Assembly (NCBI GenBank): GCA_946481135.1
Contig: CAMLMQ010000083.1
Span: forward strand, 1 to 11,687
Origin: an uncultured Microbacteriaceae bacterium
GTDB taxonomy: Bacteria; Actinomycetota; Actinomycetes; Actinomycetales; Microbacteriaceae
Length of the DNA: 11,687 nucleotides
Reading direction: 5' to 3'
Shown here: positions 1-6,774 of the stretch, piece by piece
Layout: each line of letters opens with the position of its first letter
Numbering within the stretch: the first letter of the stretch is position 1
The notes under the pieces: generated by a model
Told to the model about the DNA's origin: nothing
What the model saw: only the letters and a program-made list of their open reading frames with translations
The model's database searches: none
Position numbers and translations under genes: made by a program

Positions 1-945
1 CGGCGCGATGCCGGTGAGCTTCGACTTCGACATCTTCTCGCCGCCGACGAGCAGCCAGCCGTGACCGAACACCTGCTTCGGCACGGGCAGCCCCGCGGCC
101 ATGAGCATCGCGGGCCAGATGACGGCGTGGAAGCGGGCGATGTCCTTGCCGACGAGGTGGGTCGCGGGCCACCGGCGGCGGAAGTTCTCGGTGTCGCTGC
201 CCCAGCCGATCGCGGTGATGTAGTTGAGCAGCGCGTCGAACCAGACGTAGACGACGTGCGTCGGATCCCACGGAACCTTGATGCCCCAGTCGAAGCTCGA
301 CCGCGAGATGGAGAGGTCTTCGAGGCCCTGCTTGACGAACTGCACGATCTCGTTGCGCACGCTGTCGGGCTGCACGAAGTCGGGCTGGCTCGCGTAGAGG
401 TCGAGCAGCGGCTGCTCGAAGTCGCTCATCCGGAAGAAGTAGTTCTTCTCCTTGAGGATCTCGACCGGCCGCGAGTGGATCTTGCACACGTACTGCCCGG
501 CGAACTCGCCCTCGGTGGGCAGGTCGAGGTCGTCGAGCTGCTTGTACTCCTCGCAGCCGACGCAGTAGTAGCCCTCGTACTCGCCCTCGTAGATGTGGCC
601 CTCGTCGTAGAGCTGCTGGAGGAACGTCGCGACGGCGGTCTCGTGGCGTGCGTCGGTCGTGCGGATGAAGTCGTCGTTGGCGACATCGAGCGTGTCGAGC
701 ACCGGCAGCCACGCCTCGGCGACGAGCCGGTCGGCCCACTCCCGCGGGGTCACCCCGTTTGCGGCCGCCGTGCGCTCGATCTTCTGCCCGTGCTCGTCGG
801 TTCCGGTGAGCAGCCAGGTGTCGTCGCCCGACTGGCGGTGCCAGCGGGTCAGCACATCGGCCGCGACCTCCGTGTACGCGTGCCCGATGTGCGGTACGTC
901 GTTGACGTAGAAGATCGGGGTCGTGAGGTAGAAGGAGCCGGACAC
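1..945 (-). CDS. metG: Methionyl-tRNA synthetase, N-terminal 315 residues (C-terminus off the left edge)
   Basis: Class I aminoacyl-tRNA synthetase that charges tRNA-Met in the cytoplasm. The reading frame is open from a GTG at 945 to the window edge. The catalytic Rossmann domain shows the HIGH signature at residues 19-22 (PHIGHAYTE) and KMSKS at 304-308. The insert between them carries a single zinc-knuckle pattern, C128-x2-C131 and C154-x2-H157, like the Thermus-type enzyme and unlike the two-knuckle E. coli type. Also visible are NYFFRM (168-173) and WFDALLNY (235-242). The family is usually 500-550 residues, so the tRNA-binding helical domain is missing here. The GTG start fits because the conserved FYLTTPIFYVN begins four residues later and a TAGGCT box sits 6 bases upstream. 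It lies downstream of rsmI on the same strand, with a strong hairpin between them, so it probably has its own promoter. Confidence 0.97.
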   Translation of the reverse strand, partial: MSGSFYLTTPIFYVNDVPHIGHAYTEVAADVLTRWHRQSGDDTWLLTGTDEHGQKIERTAAANGVTPREWADRLVAEAWLPVLDTLDVANDDFIRTTDARHETAVATFLQQLYDEGHIYEGEYEGYYCVGCEEYKQLDDLDLPTEGEFAGQYVCKIHSRPVEILKEKNYFFRMSDFEQPLLDLYASQPDFVQPDSVRNEIVQFVKQGLEDLSISRSSFDWGIKVPWDPTHVVYVWFDALLNYITAIGWGSDTENFRRRWPATHLVGKDIARFHAVIWPAMLMAAGLPVPKQVFGHGWLLVGGEKMSKSKLTGIAP

Positions 946-951
946 CCGATC

Positions 952-957
952 AGCCTA
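952..957 (-). promoter_or_regulatory. Putative -10 box for a leaderless metG transcript
   Basis: Read on the minus strand, the hexamer is TAGGCT (fits TANNNT). It is followed by 6 bases (GATCGG) and then the GTG start of metG. That spacing would put the transcription start on the first base of the start codon. I see no Shine-Dalgarno sequence. No clear -35 box is visible. This is a motif match only. Confidence 0.45.
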
Positions 958-984
958 GCTTTCGGGCTGTCGTGTTACCGAGGC

Positions 985-1029
985 GTCGGTTTCTGTCGCT
1001 TCGGGCAGCCGAAAGCGACAGAAACCGAC
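985..1029 (-). terminator. Perfect 16-bp inverted repeat between rsmI and metG; probable rsmI terminator
   Basis: The arms are 985-1000 (GTCGGTTTCTGTCGCT) and 1014-1029, perfect reverse complements separated by 13 bases. Four further pairs (1001-1004 with 1009-1012) can form inside if A1013 is bulged. The hairpin begins about 11 bases after the rsmI stop codon and ends about 40 bases before the metG start. There is no U-tract after it. Actinobacterial terminators often lack one, so termination is a reasonable reading. A dispersed intergenic repeat element is the alternative. Confidence 0.6.
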
Positions 1030-1039
1030 CCCTCGACGG

Positions 1040-1855
1040 TCACTTCGCGCGGATGGCGGCTTCGTAGAGGTCGCGGGTGGCGTGGCCGGTGGCGGCGGCG
1101 ACATCGGCGGCGGCCTCCTTGAGACGGATGCCGCCCGCCGCGAGGTCGAGCACGGTCGCGACCGCGGAGGCGAGGTCGGTGCTCGCGGAGGCCGCGGGGG
1201 CACCCTCGACGACGACGACGATCTCGCCGCGGGCGCCCTCGGCGAAGCGTTCTGCGAGCTCAGCGAGCGTTCCCCGCGCGACCTCTTCGTAGAGCTTGGT
1301 CAACTCGCGGCACACCGCCGCGCGGCGATCGGAACCGAACACGGTCGCGAGGTCGCGCAGCGCGTCGCCGAGTCGATGCGGCGACTCGAAGAAGACGAGG
1401 GTGCGCGGATCGGCGGCGAGCGGCGCGAGGGCGGTCACCCGCGACTTGCGCGGCAGGAACCCCTCGAAGGCGAACCGATCGGTCGGCAGACCGGAGACGG
1501 CGAGCGCCGTCAGCACCGCCGAGGGCCCGGGGATCGCCGTGACCGTCACCCCGGCCGCGACGGCGGCGGCGACGAGCGCGTACCCGGGGTCGCTCACGGT
1601 CGGCATGCCGGCATCCGACAGCACGAGCACATCCTCGTCGCGCGCGAGCTCGGCCAGCTCGGCCGCCTTCTCACGCTCGTTGTGCTCGTGCAGCGCGACG
1701 AGGCGCGGGCGGTTCTCGACGCCGAGTCCGCGCAGCAGCTGCACCGTGACGCGGGTGTCCTCCGAGGCGACGACGGCGACGCGTTCGAGGGTCTCGACGA
1801 GCCGTCGGGAGGCGTCGCCGAGGTTGCCGATCGGCGTCGCACCCAGAATGATCAC
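1040..1855 (-). CDS. rsmI: 16S rRNA (cytidine(1402)-2'-O)-methyltransferase RsmI
   Basis: SAM-dependent enzyme of the tetrapyrrole methylase fold that 2'-O-methylates C1402 in the decoding centre of 16S rRNA. From the GTG at 1855 the product has 271 residues, close to the usual 270-290. It begins with the family's N-terminal motif (GATPIGNLGD at 5-14). Other signatures are SDAGMPTVSDPG (80-91), IPGPSA (108-113), FEGFLPRK (130-137), FFESPHRL (155-162) and CRELTK (182-187). The start is uncertain. An ATG at 1885 adds ten residues (MPAIVRRQWR) that do not look conserved and would overlap the pmt start. The GTG directly follows GGAGG, too close for normal Shine-Dalgarno use. A GACAAT box at 1866-1861 could be a -10, but with only 5 bases of spacing. 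The gene is divergent from pmt and upstream of metG. Confidence 0.95.
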   Translation of the reverse strand: MIILGATPIGNLGDASRRLVETLERVAVVASEDTRVTVQLLRGLGVENRPRLVALHEHNEREKAAELAELARDEDVLVLSDAGMPTVSDPGYALVAAAVAAGVTVTAIPGPSAVLTALAVSGLPTDRFAFEGFLPRKSRVTALAPLAADPRTLVFFESPHRLGDALRDLATVFGSDRRAAVCRELTKLYEEVARGTLAELAERFAEGARGEIVVVVEGAPAASASTDLASAVATVLDLAAGGIRLKEAAADVAAATGHATRDLYEAAIRAK

Positions 1856-1870
1856 CCTCCATTGTCGCCT

Positions 1871-1876
1871 TACGAT
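1871..1876 (+). promoter_or_regulatory. Putative -10 box for a leaderless pmt transcript
   Basis: TACGAT, 7 bases (GGCGGGC), then the ATG at 1884. This geometry would start transcription at the A of the start codon. The box contains the alternative ATG at 1875, which is one reason to prefer 1884 as the translation start. The divergent rsmI start region overlaps it on the other strand. Confidence 0.5.
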
Positions 1877-1883
1877 GGCGGGC

Positions 1884-3380
1884 ATGACGGTGGCCCAGCA
1901 CGCGCGCGCGTGGGGAGCCCCCGTCGCGGTCGTCGCCGTCGCCGCGGCGACCCGCCTCGTCGGGCTCGGGCATCCCGAGAGCCTCGTGTTCGACGAGACC
2001 TACTACGTGAAGGATGCCCACACCCTCTCCCGGCTGGGATACGAGGGCAGCTGGCCCGCCGACGCGAACACCGCGTTCAACGCGGGCGACCCGAACGGCT
2101 TCCTCCCCGCGCCGTCGTTCGTCGCGCATCCGCCGCTCGGCAAGTGGATCATCGCCGCGGGGATGGCGCTCTTCGGCGCCGACTCGTCGTTCGGATGGCG
2201 CGTCGGCGTCGCCGTGACCGGCATCCTGCTCGTCGTGCTCACGATGGCGGTCGCGCACGTGCTGTTCGGCCGCCCCGTGCTCACGGCGATCGCGGGCGGG
2301 CTGCTCGCGATCGACGGCAACGCGATCGTGATGAGCCGCGTCGCGCTGCTCGACACGATGCTCGCGTTCTTCGCCCTGCTCGGCGTGTTCTTCGTGCTGC
2401 TCGACCGCCAGCAGACGCAGGCGCGGCTGCGCGACTGGGTGGCGCGGCACGGCCCGTCGGGGTGGGGTCCGCTGTTCGCCTGGCGCCCGTGGCTGCTCGC
2501 GGCGGGCGTCGCCTTCGGCCTCGCGGCGGGCGTGAAATGGAGCGGGCTCTACTTCCTCGCCGGATTCGGCGTGTACGTCGTCGCCGCCGAGCTCGTGATG
2601 CGGCGCCGCGCCGGCATCGAGTTCTGGGCGACCGGTGGGCTGCTCACGCAGGCGCCCGTCACGTTCCTGCTGCTCGTGCCGCTCGCGGGGGCGGTCTACC
2701 TCGCGACCTGGACGGGATGGTTCGCGACCGACGGCGGCTACCACCGCCGTTGGATCGAGGGCGGCGGCGAGGCGTGGACGGGCGCCCTCGCATGGGTGCC
2801 GACGGCGTTCCAGAACTGGTGGCACTACGAGGTCGCCGTGTACAACTACCACGTCGGCGAGAGCACGCCGCACGGCTACCAGTCGAACCCCCTCACGTGG
2901 CTGTTCCTCGTGCGGCCCACCTCGATGTACTGGAACGCACGACCCGACGGCCTCGTCGAGACGATCCTGGATGTCGCGAACCCGCTCATCTGGTGGGCGT
3001 CGACCGCCGCCGTCGGCTACCTGATCGTGCGGGTCGTGCGGCGGCTGCTGCGGGGCGCCCGGGTGTGGCGGGAGGTGTTCATCCTCGTCGGCCTCGCCGC
3101 CGGATACCTGCCGTGGCTGCTCTATCTGCACCGCACGGTGTTCACGTTCTACACGATCGCCTTCGAGCCGTACCTGATCCTCGCGCTGACGATGGCGCTC
3201 GGGATGCTGATGGGCTCCGGCACGCATCCCGCGTCGCGGCGCCGGGTCGGGCTGACCGTCGTCGGCGTCTTCCTCGCGGTGTGCGTCGCGGTCAGCGTCT
3301 TCTTCCTGCCGATCTGGACGGCGATGCCCGTACCGGACTGGTTCTTCCGGCTGCACCTCTGGCTGCCCAGCTGGCTCTAG
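1884..3380 (+). CDS. pmt: Protein O-mannosyltransferase (GT39, dolichyl/polyprenyl-phosphate-mannose type)
   Basis: Polytopic membrane enzyme that transfers mannose from polyprenyl-phosphate-mannose to Ser/Thr of proteins being exported through Sec. It has 498 residues, about the normal length for the actinobacterial family. The first extracytoplasmic loop carries the catalytic Asp-Glu pair D37-E38 in LVFDETYYVKDA, followed by HPPLGKW (82-88). Many hydrophobic segments follow, for example around 10-24, 106-128, 132-143, 155-173, 203-237, 257-275, 396-414, 426-444 and 455-475. Family-typical text near the C-terminus includes HRTVFTFYTIAFEPY (416-430). The start at 1884 is chosen over the ATG at 1875 because of the -10-like box, and over far-upstream in-frame codons because those lie inside rsmI antisense. 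It is divergent from rsmI, a conserved actinobacterial arrangement. The exported protein encoded next on the same strand is a possible substrate. Confidence 0.95.
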   Translation: MTVAQHARAWGAPVAVVAVAAATRLVGLGHPESLVFDETYYVKDAHTLSRLGYEGSWPADANTAFNAGDPNGFLPAPSFVAHPPLGKWIIAAGMALFGADSSFGWRVGVAVTGILLVVLTMAVAHVLFGRPVLTAIAGGLLAIDGNAIVMSRVALLDTMLAFFALLGVFFVLLDRQQTQARLRDWVARHGPSGWGPLFAWRPWLLAAGVAFGLAAGVKWSGLYFLAGFGVYVVAAELVMRRRAGIEFWATGGLLTQAPVTFLLLVPLAGAVYLATWTGWFATDGGYHRRWIEGGGEAWTGALAWVPTAFQNWWHYEVAVYNYHVGESTPHGYQSNPLTWLFLVRPTSMYWNARPDGLVETILDVANPLIWWASTAAVGYLIVRVVRRLLRGARVWREVFILVGLAAGYLPWLLYLHRTVFTFYTIAFEPYLILALTMALGMLMGSGTHPASRRRVGLTVVGVFLAVCVAVSVFFLPIWTAMPVPDWFFRLHLWLPSWL

Positions 3381-3434
3381 ACGACCGCGCACCCGCGTGA
3401 GAAATTCGTCACACCCCGGAAACGTGACACGTCC

Positions 3435-3440
3435 TACACT
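3435..3440 (+). promoter_or_regulatory. Putative -10 box upstream of the Ig/multi-helix membrane protein gene
   Basis: TACACT fits TANNNT and lies 36 bases before the ATG at 3477, giving a short leader of about 30 bases. A weak purine-rich ribosome site (GAAAAG, 3465-3470) sits 6 bases before the ATG. No -35 consensus is evident at 16-18 bases. A GGAAAC at 3418-3423 resembles an ECF-sigma -35 element, but I find no matching -10 at the usual distance. The 96-base gap after pmt shows no clear terminator. Confidence 0.35.
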
Positions 3441-3476
3441 CGGCGTCGGGGGACGTTCGACGACGAAAAGACCCCG

Positions 3477-6400
3477 ATGCCCAACCCTCGCCGCCTCGCC
3501 GCCGCCACGATCGCGCTCGTGGCCCTCACCGGCACCTTCGTGCTGGCCGGATCCTTCGCGGCGCAAGCCGACGACGGACTCGAGCACGACCGGCCCGACA
3601 CCGCGACGATGTCGTGGTCGGACGCGCAATCGGGCGTGATCTTCTCGGGCACGTCGACGCATCCCGTGGATGTCGACGTCTACGTCGACGGCGAAGACCT
3701 CGTCTGCACGTCCGTCGTCGTGGCGGGCGTCTGGAGCTGCGAGGCGACCTTCCCGCTGCCGGTCGGCACCCACACGTACACGGCCTGGCAGGTGACCGAC
3801 CCCGGCCCGCCGCCCGTCGACGCCTTCGACGACGTCGACATCACGGTCGAGTTGCCGACCCCCGTCGTGAGCGGACCCGCCACCGTGCTTCCCGGCGGCA
3901 CGATCGCGCTCACCGGCACGGGCGGCGTCGCGGGCGGCACCCTCACGGCGGAGGTCACCGACCCCGTGGGCACGGGCCTCAGCTGCATCGCCGGTCCGCT
4001 CGCGGCGGACGGGCCGTGGGGATGCGACATCCCGTTCGACGCCGAGCTCGACCCCGGATCGACGGCGACGATCACGGTGACGCAGACGTTCCCGGGGAGC
4101 ACGCCCACCTCGACGACGCATGCCGTGCAGGTGCTCTCGGGCGAGTTCCGGGTGATCTCCCCTGCGCAGGACGCCGTCGTCACCTGGAGCTCGGCGCCCG
4201 ACTACTTCGTCGTGTCGGGCGAGACCCCCGACGCCGAGCCGATCGAGGTGTTCCTCGACGGATCCGCGGTTCCGTCGTGCGTCATCCCGGCCCCCGGTGT
4301 CACCTGGAGCTGCCCCGGATTCCAGCCCTCCCCCGGCGCGCATGTGCTCACCGCACGGCAGGGCACGAACGAGGACCAGGTCGTCGACTTCGAGGTGCTG
4401 CTGCCCGCTCCGGGCGTCGACGGCGCGCCGTTCGAGGTGGGGGAAGGCGACGACCTCGTCTTCAGCGGAACCCAGAGCTATCCCGGCACCGACACCCGGG
4501 TCACCGTCTACTTCGAGGCGGAGGGCGCGCCGTTCGGCGAGGCGATGGCTCCGGTCGACTGCACGGCCGGATCGGGCTTCTGGAGTTGCTCGATCCCGCA
4601 GAGCCTCGACGCCGGCTCCTACCTCGTGACGTTCGAGCACGTGCTGCCGGGCGACCCCACCGTGTCGGGCGCGATCTCGGGCCCGACCGCGCTCGACATC
4701 CTGCCGCCGCCCGCCGGCCCGCGACTGAACTGCACGTTCTCGCCGAACGGCGGGGTGCGCTCGTCGAGCGGCGTGACGCTGGAGTATCAGGACGTCTACC
4801 GCATCGCACCGACGAGCGGTGGCGGTTCGAGTTCGGGTGGATCCGGAGGGGGCGAGCCCGCACCGCAGGGGTACTGCAACGACGACCCGGGTCTTCCCTA
4901 CCCGGCGACCTACTCCTACGAGCTCGTCACCGAGTGCGGCCAGGTGTGCGACATCGCCTCCCTGCCGCCGGGCGACTACGAGATCTACCACGCGGTCTCC
5001 GACGGGGTCGGCGGCTACTCCTACGAGGGCCACAGCTACAAGTTCCGCATCCCGCCGGCCGCGACGATCTCGACCGTCGCGAGCGTGAGCAACTCGGTGC
5101 TGCTGCGCGGCGCGGGCACCGCCGGTGACACCCTGCGCGTCGAGCGCTCGAACGGCACGAGCCTGTGCACGACGACGGTGGCGGCCAACGGCACCTGGGC
5201 GTGCACGTTCGGCAAGTCGTCGGCCGCGCGGGCGCGCGTGATCGACATCGACGCCGCGTCCGGGGGGATGTCGGCGTACTCGGCGTACCGCGCCATCCCG
5301 GTCTACGAGGCCCCCGCCGCCGACGCCCCGCTCGCGGTCGTCACGTGGTTCCTGGAGTTCGGCGGCGACCTCATGAACCTCAGACCCGGCGACAGCTTCA
5401 CGCTCAACGTGTCGGGCATGCCCGAGGGCACCGCGATCGAGGTGTGGATGTACTCGACCCCGCGCCTGCTCGGCACGGCGACCGGCACGGGTCAGCCGAT
5501 GACGATGGAGCTCACCGTTCCCGACGACATCGAGAACGGCGCGCATGAGATCGAGATGACCGCGACGACGCCGCTCGGCACGACGTACTTCTTCCGCAGC
5601 GACGCGCAGGTGAGCGGTGGCGTCGACCCCGAGGCGCTGCCCACCGAGGCGGTCGACGAGGAGGCGCCAGAGGGCGCGGGCGGCACCGGCGGCGCGGGCG
5701 ACCGCAGCGATCCGGCCGCGCCGAGCGCGCTGACGGCGTCGATCGCGCCCCTCGACCGGATCGTCGCGAATCCCGTCACGGTGGCGATCGCGGGCGGTCT
5801 CGCCCTCGCGCTGCTCTTCCTCGTGGCGCTGCCGACCGAGCTGCTCAACTCGTCGCTCTCGTCGAACACGTCGCGCCTCGGCCGCGTGTACGGCGCGATC
5901 GACGGCGCGATGACGAAGGCGCAGGACTGGTTCATCCGCGTGACCCGGTCACGCGCGCTCGCCGCCGGCCTGCTCACGACGATCGTCGCGATCATCTACG
6001 GCTTCGTCGACCCCGGATTCGGGTTCGACCCGGTGTCGCTGCGGCTCGTGCTGTCGCTCGGCATCGCGTTCTTCCTGCTGACCTTCGTGGCGTCGTGGCT
6101 GAGCGGACTCATCATCCGGCGCCTGTGGGGCCTCTCGGGCGTGGTCGCGCTGCAGCCCTCGGTCATCCTCTTCGCCGTCGTCGGTGTCGTCGTGGCGCGC
6201 ATCCTCGACTTCTCGCCCGGCTTCCTCGTCGGCGTCGCGATCGGCCTGGAGCTCATCGCGGCGAGCCGTCGGATGTCGGCGCGGGCGGTGCTCGTGCAGT
6301 TCCTCGTGATCGTGGGACTCTCGCTCGCGGCCTGGATGGTCTACTCGCTGTTCACGCCCGGCGCCGACTTCGCGGGGATGCTCGTCGAAGACACCCTCGT

Positions 6401-6698
6401 CGCGGTCACCGCGGAGGGGCTCACGGGCGCGCTGATCGCGATCTTCCCGCTGCAGTTCATGGACGGCCGTGAGCTCTGGCTCGCGTCGAAGCGACTCTGG
6501 GTCGGGGCGTTCCTGCTCGTCGCGGTGCCGTTCGCGCTGCTCGTGCTGCCGACGGCGGTCGAGGGCACCGAGGTCGGCGACTACGGCGTGTGGCTGCTCG
6601 TCTTCGCGGTGTTCGGGCTCGTCTCGATCGCGATCTGGCTCGTGTTCGCCCGCGCCGCCCGGCGCGAGGAGGCCGCGGCCGAGCGGGTCGAGGCGTAG
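3477..6698 (+). CDS. Secreted Ig-like repeat protein with C-terminal multi-helix membrane domain; function unknown
   Basis: The product has 1073 residues. A signal peptide is visible (charged PNPRR, hydrophobic core about 7-26, likely cleavage after AQA at 29-31). Residues about 40-410 form at least four beta-rich modules. Each has a short cysteine pair around a Trp: C77/C88, C170/C183, C268/C279 and C362/C371. A fifth sits at C564/C576. Between them (about 415-525) is a different insert with C419, C467, C487, C491 and a Gly/Ser stretch at 447-459. A further beta-rich region covers about 615-712, then an acidic, Gly-rich linker (715-748). The C-terminal domain has about eight hydrophobic helices (near 763-785, 828-842, 855-880, 890-912, 934-957, 970-990, 1008-1026, 1036-1059), a short polar segment (787-826) after the first, and a charged tail. 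The layout recalls large actinobacterial Ig/membrane proteins, including those named for an FGLLP motif, from memory only; here the similar position reads YGFVDPGFGFD. No catalytic motif is recognised. It follows pmt, so O-mannosylation is possible. Confidence 0.9.
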   Translation: MPNPRRLAAATIALVALTGTFVLAGSFAAQADDGLEHDRPDTATMSWSDAQSGVIFSGTSTHPVDVDVYVDGEDLVCTSVVVAGVWSCEATFPLPVGTHTYTAWQVTDPGPPPVDAFDDVDITVELPTPVVSGPATVLPGGTIALTGTGGVAGGTLTAEVTDPVGTGLSCIAGPLAADGPWGCDIPFDAELDPGSTATITVTQTFPGSTPTSTTHAVQVLSGEFRVISPAQDAVVTWSSAPDYFVVSGETPDAEPIEVFLDGSAVPSCVIPAPGVTWSCPGFQPSPGAHVLTARQGTNEDQVVDFEVLLPAPGVDGAPFEVGEGDDLVFSGTQSYPGTDTRVTVYFEAEGAPFGEAMAPVDCTAGSGFWSCSIPQSLDAGSYLVTFEHVLPGDPTVSGAISGPTALDILPPPAGPRLNCTFSPNGGVRSSSGVTLEYQDVYRIAPTSGGGSSSGGSGGGEPAPQGYCNDDPGLPYPATYSYELVTECGQVCDIASLPPGDYEIYHAVSDGVGGYSYEGHSYKFRIPPAATISTVASVSNSVLLRGAGTAGDTLRVERSNGTSLCTTTVAANGTWACTFGKSSAARARVIDIDAASGGMSAYSAYRAIPVYEAPAADAPLAVVTWFLEFGGDLMNLRPGDSFTLNVSGMPEGTAIEVWMYSTPRLLGTATGTGQPMTMELTVPDDIENGAHEIEMTATTPLGTTYFFRSDAQVSGGVDPEALPTEAVDEEAPEGAGGTGGAGDRSDPAAPSALTASIAPLDRIVANPVTVAIAGGLALALLFLVALPTELLNSSLSSNTSRLGRVYGAIDGAMTKAQDWFIRVTRSRALAAGLLTTIVAIIYGFVDPGFGFDPVSLRLVLSLGIAFFLLTFVASWLSGLIIRRLWGLSGVVALQPSVILFAVVGVVVARILDFSPGFLVGVAIGLELIAASRRMSARAVLVQFLVIVGLSLAAWMVYSLFTPGADFAGMLVEDTLVAVTAEGLTGALIAIFPLQFMDGRELWLASKRLWVGAFLLVAVPFALLVLPTAVEGTEVGDYGVWLLVFAVFGLVSIAIWLVFARAARREEAAAERVEA

Positions 6699-6762
6699 CG
6701 CGAGCGCCGGGCGGCGCGGCGTAGCACGACGCAACACGGCGGGGCTCCCCGCGACGCGGCGA

Positions 6763-6768
6763 TACCCT
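6763..6768 (+). promoter_or_regulatory. Putative -10 box for a leaderless metY transcript
   Basis: TACCCT, 6 bases (GGCGGG), then the ATG at 6775. No Shine-Dalgarno sequence and no convincing -35 are visible. The preceding 76-base gap (6699-6774) is GC-rich. It contains a GCGGGG/CCCCGC mini-palindrome that has too small a loop to call a terminator. Confidence 0.4.
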
Positions 6769-6774
6769 GGCGGG

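Noticed and set aside
1296..1883. Extended N-terminus for pmt from far-upstream in-frame starts
   Set aside because: It would cover rsmI on the opposite strand and add Ser/Arg-rich sequence before a protein that already has the expected N-terminus at 1884.
1082..3400. Long open frame of 772 codons on the plus strand
   Set aside because: It crosses rsmI antisense and pmt in another frame, and its product is arginine-rich noise. pmt in the neighbouring frame has clear family motifs.
1671..5546. Very long open frame (1291 codons) on the minus strand
   Set aside because: It is antisense to pmt and to the Ig/membrane protein gene. Its translation is Arg/His/Glu-rich low-complexity text with no motif, as expected for a GC-rich antisense frame.
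6736..6760. GCGGGG/CCCCGC palindrome before metY as a terminator
   Set aside because: The loop would be only two bases, and the match is easily produced by chance in this GC-rich stretch.
6469..6774. Extended N-terminus for metY
   Set aside because: It would overlap the 3' end of the membrane protein gene and add arginine/serine-rich sequence. The conserved MetY N-terminus starts at 6775.
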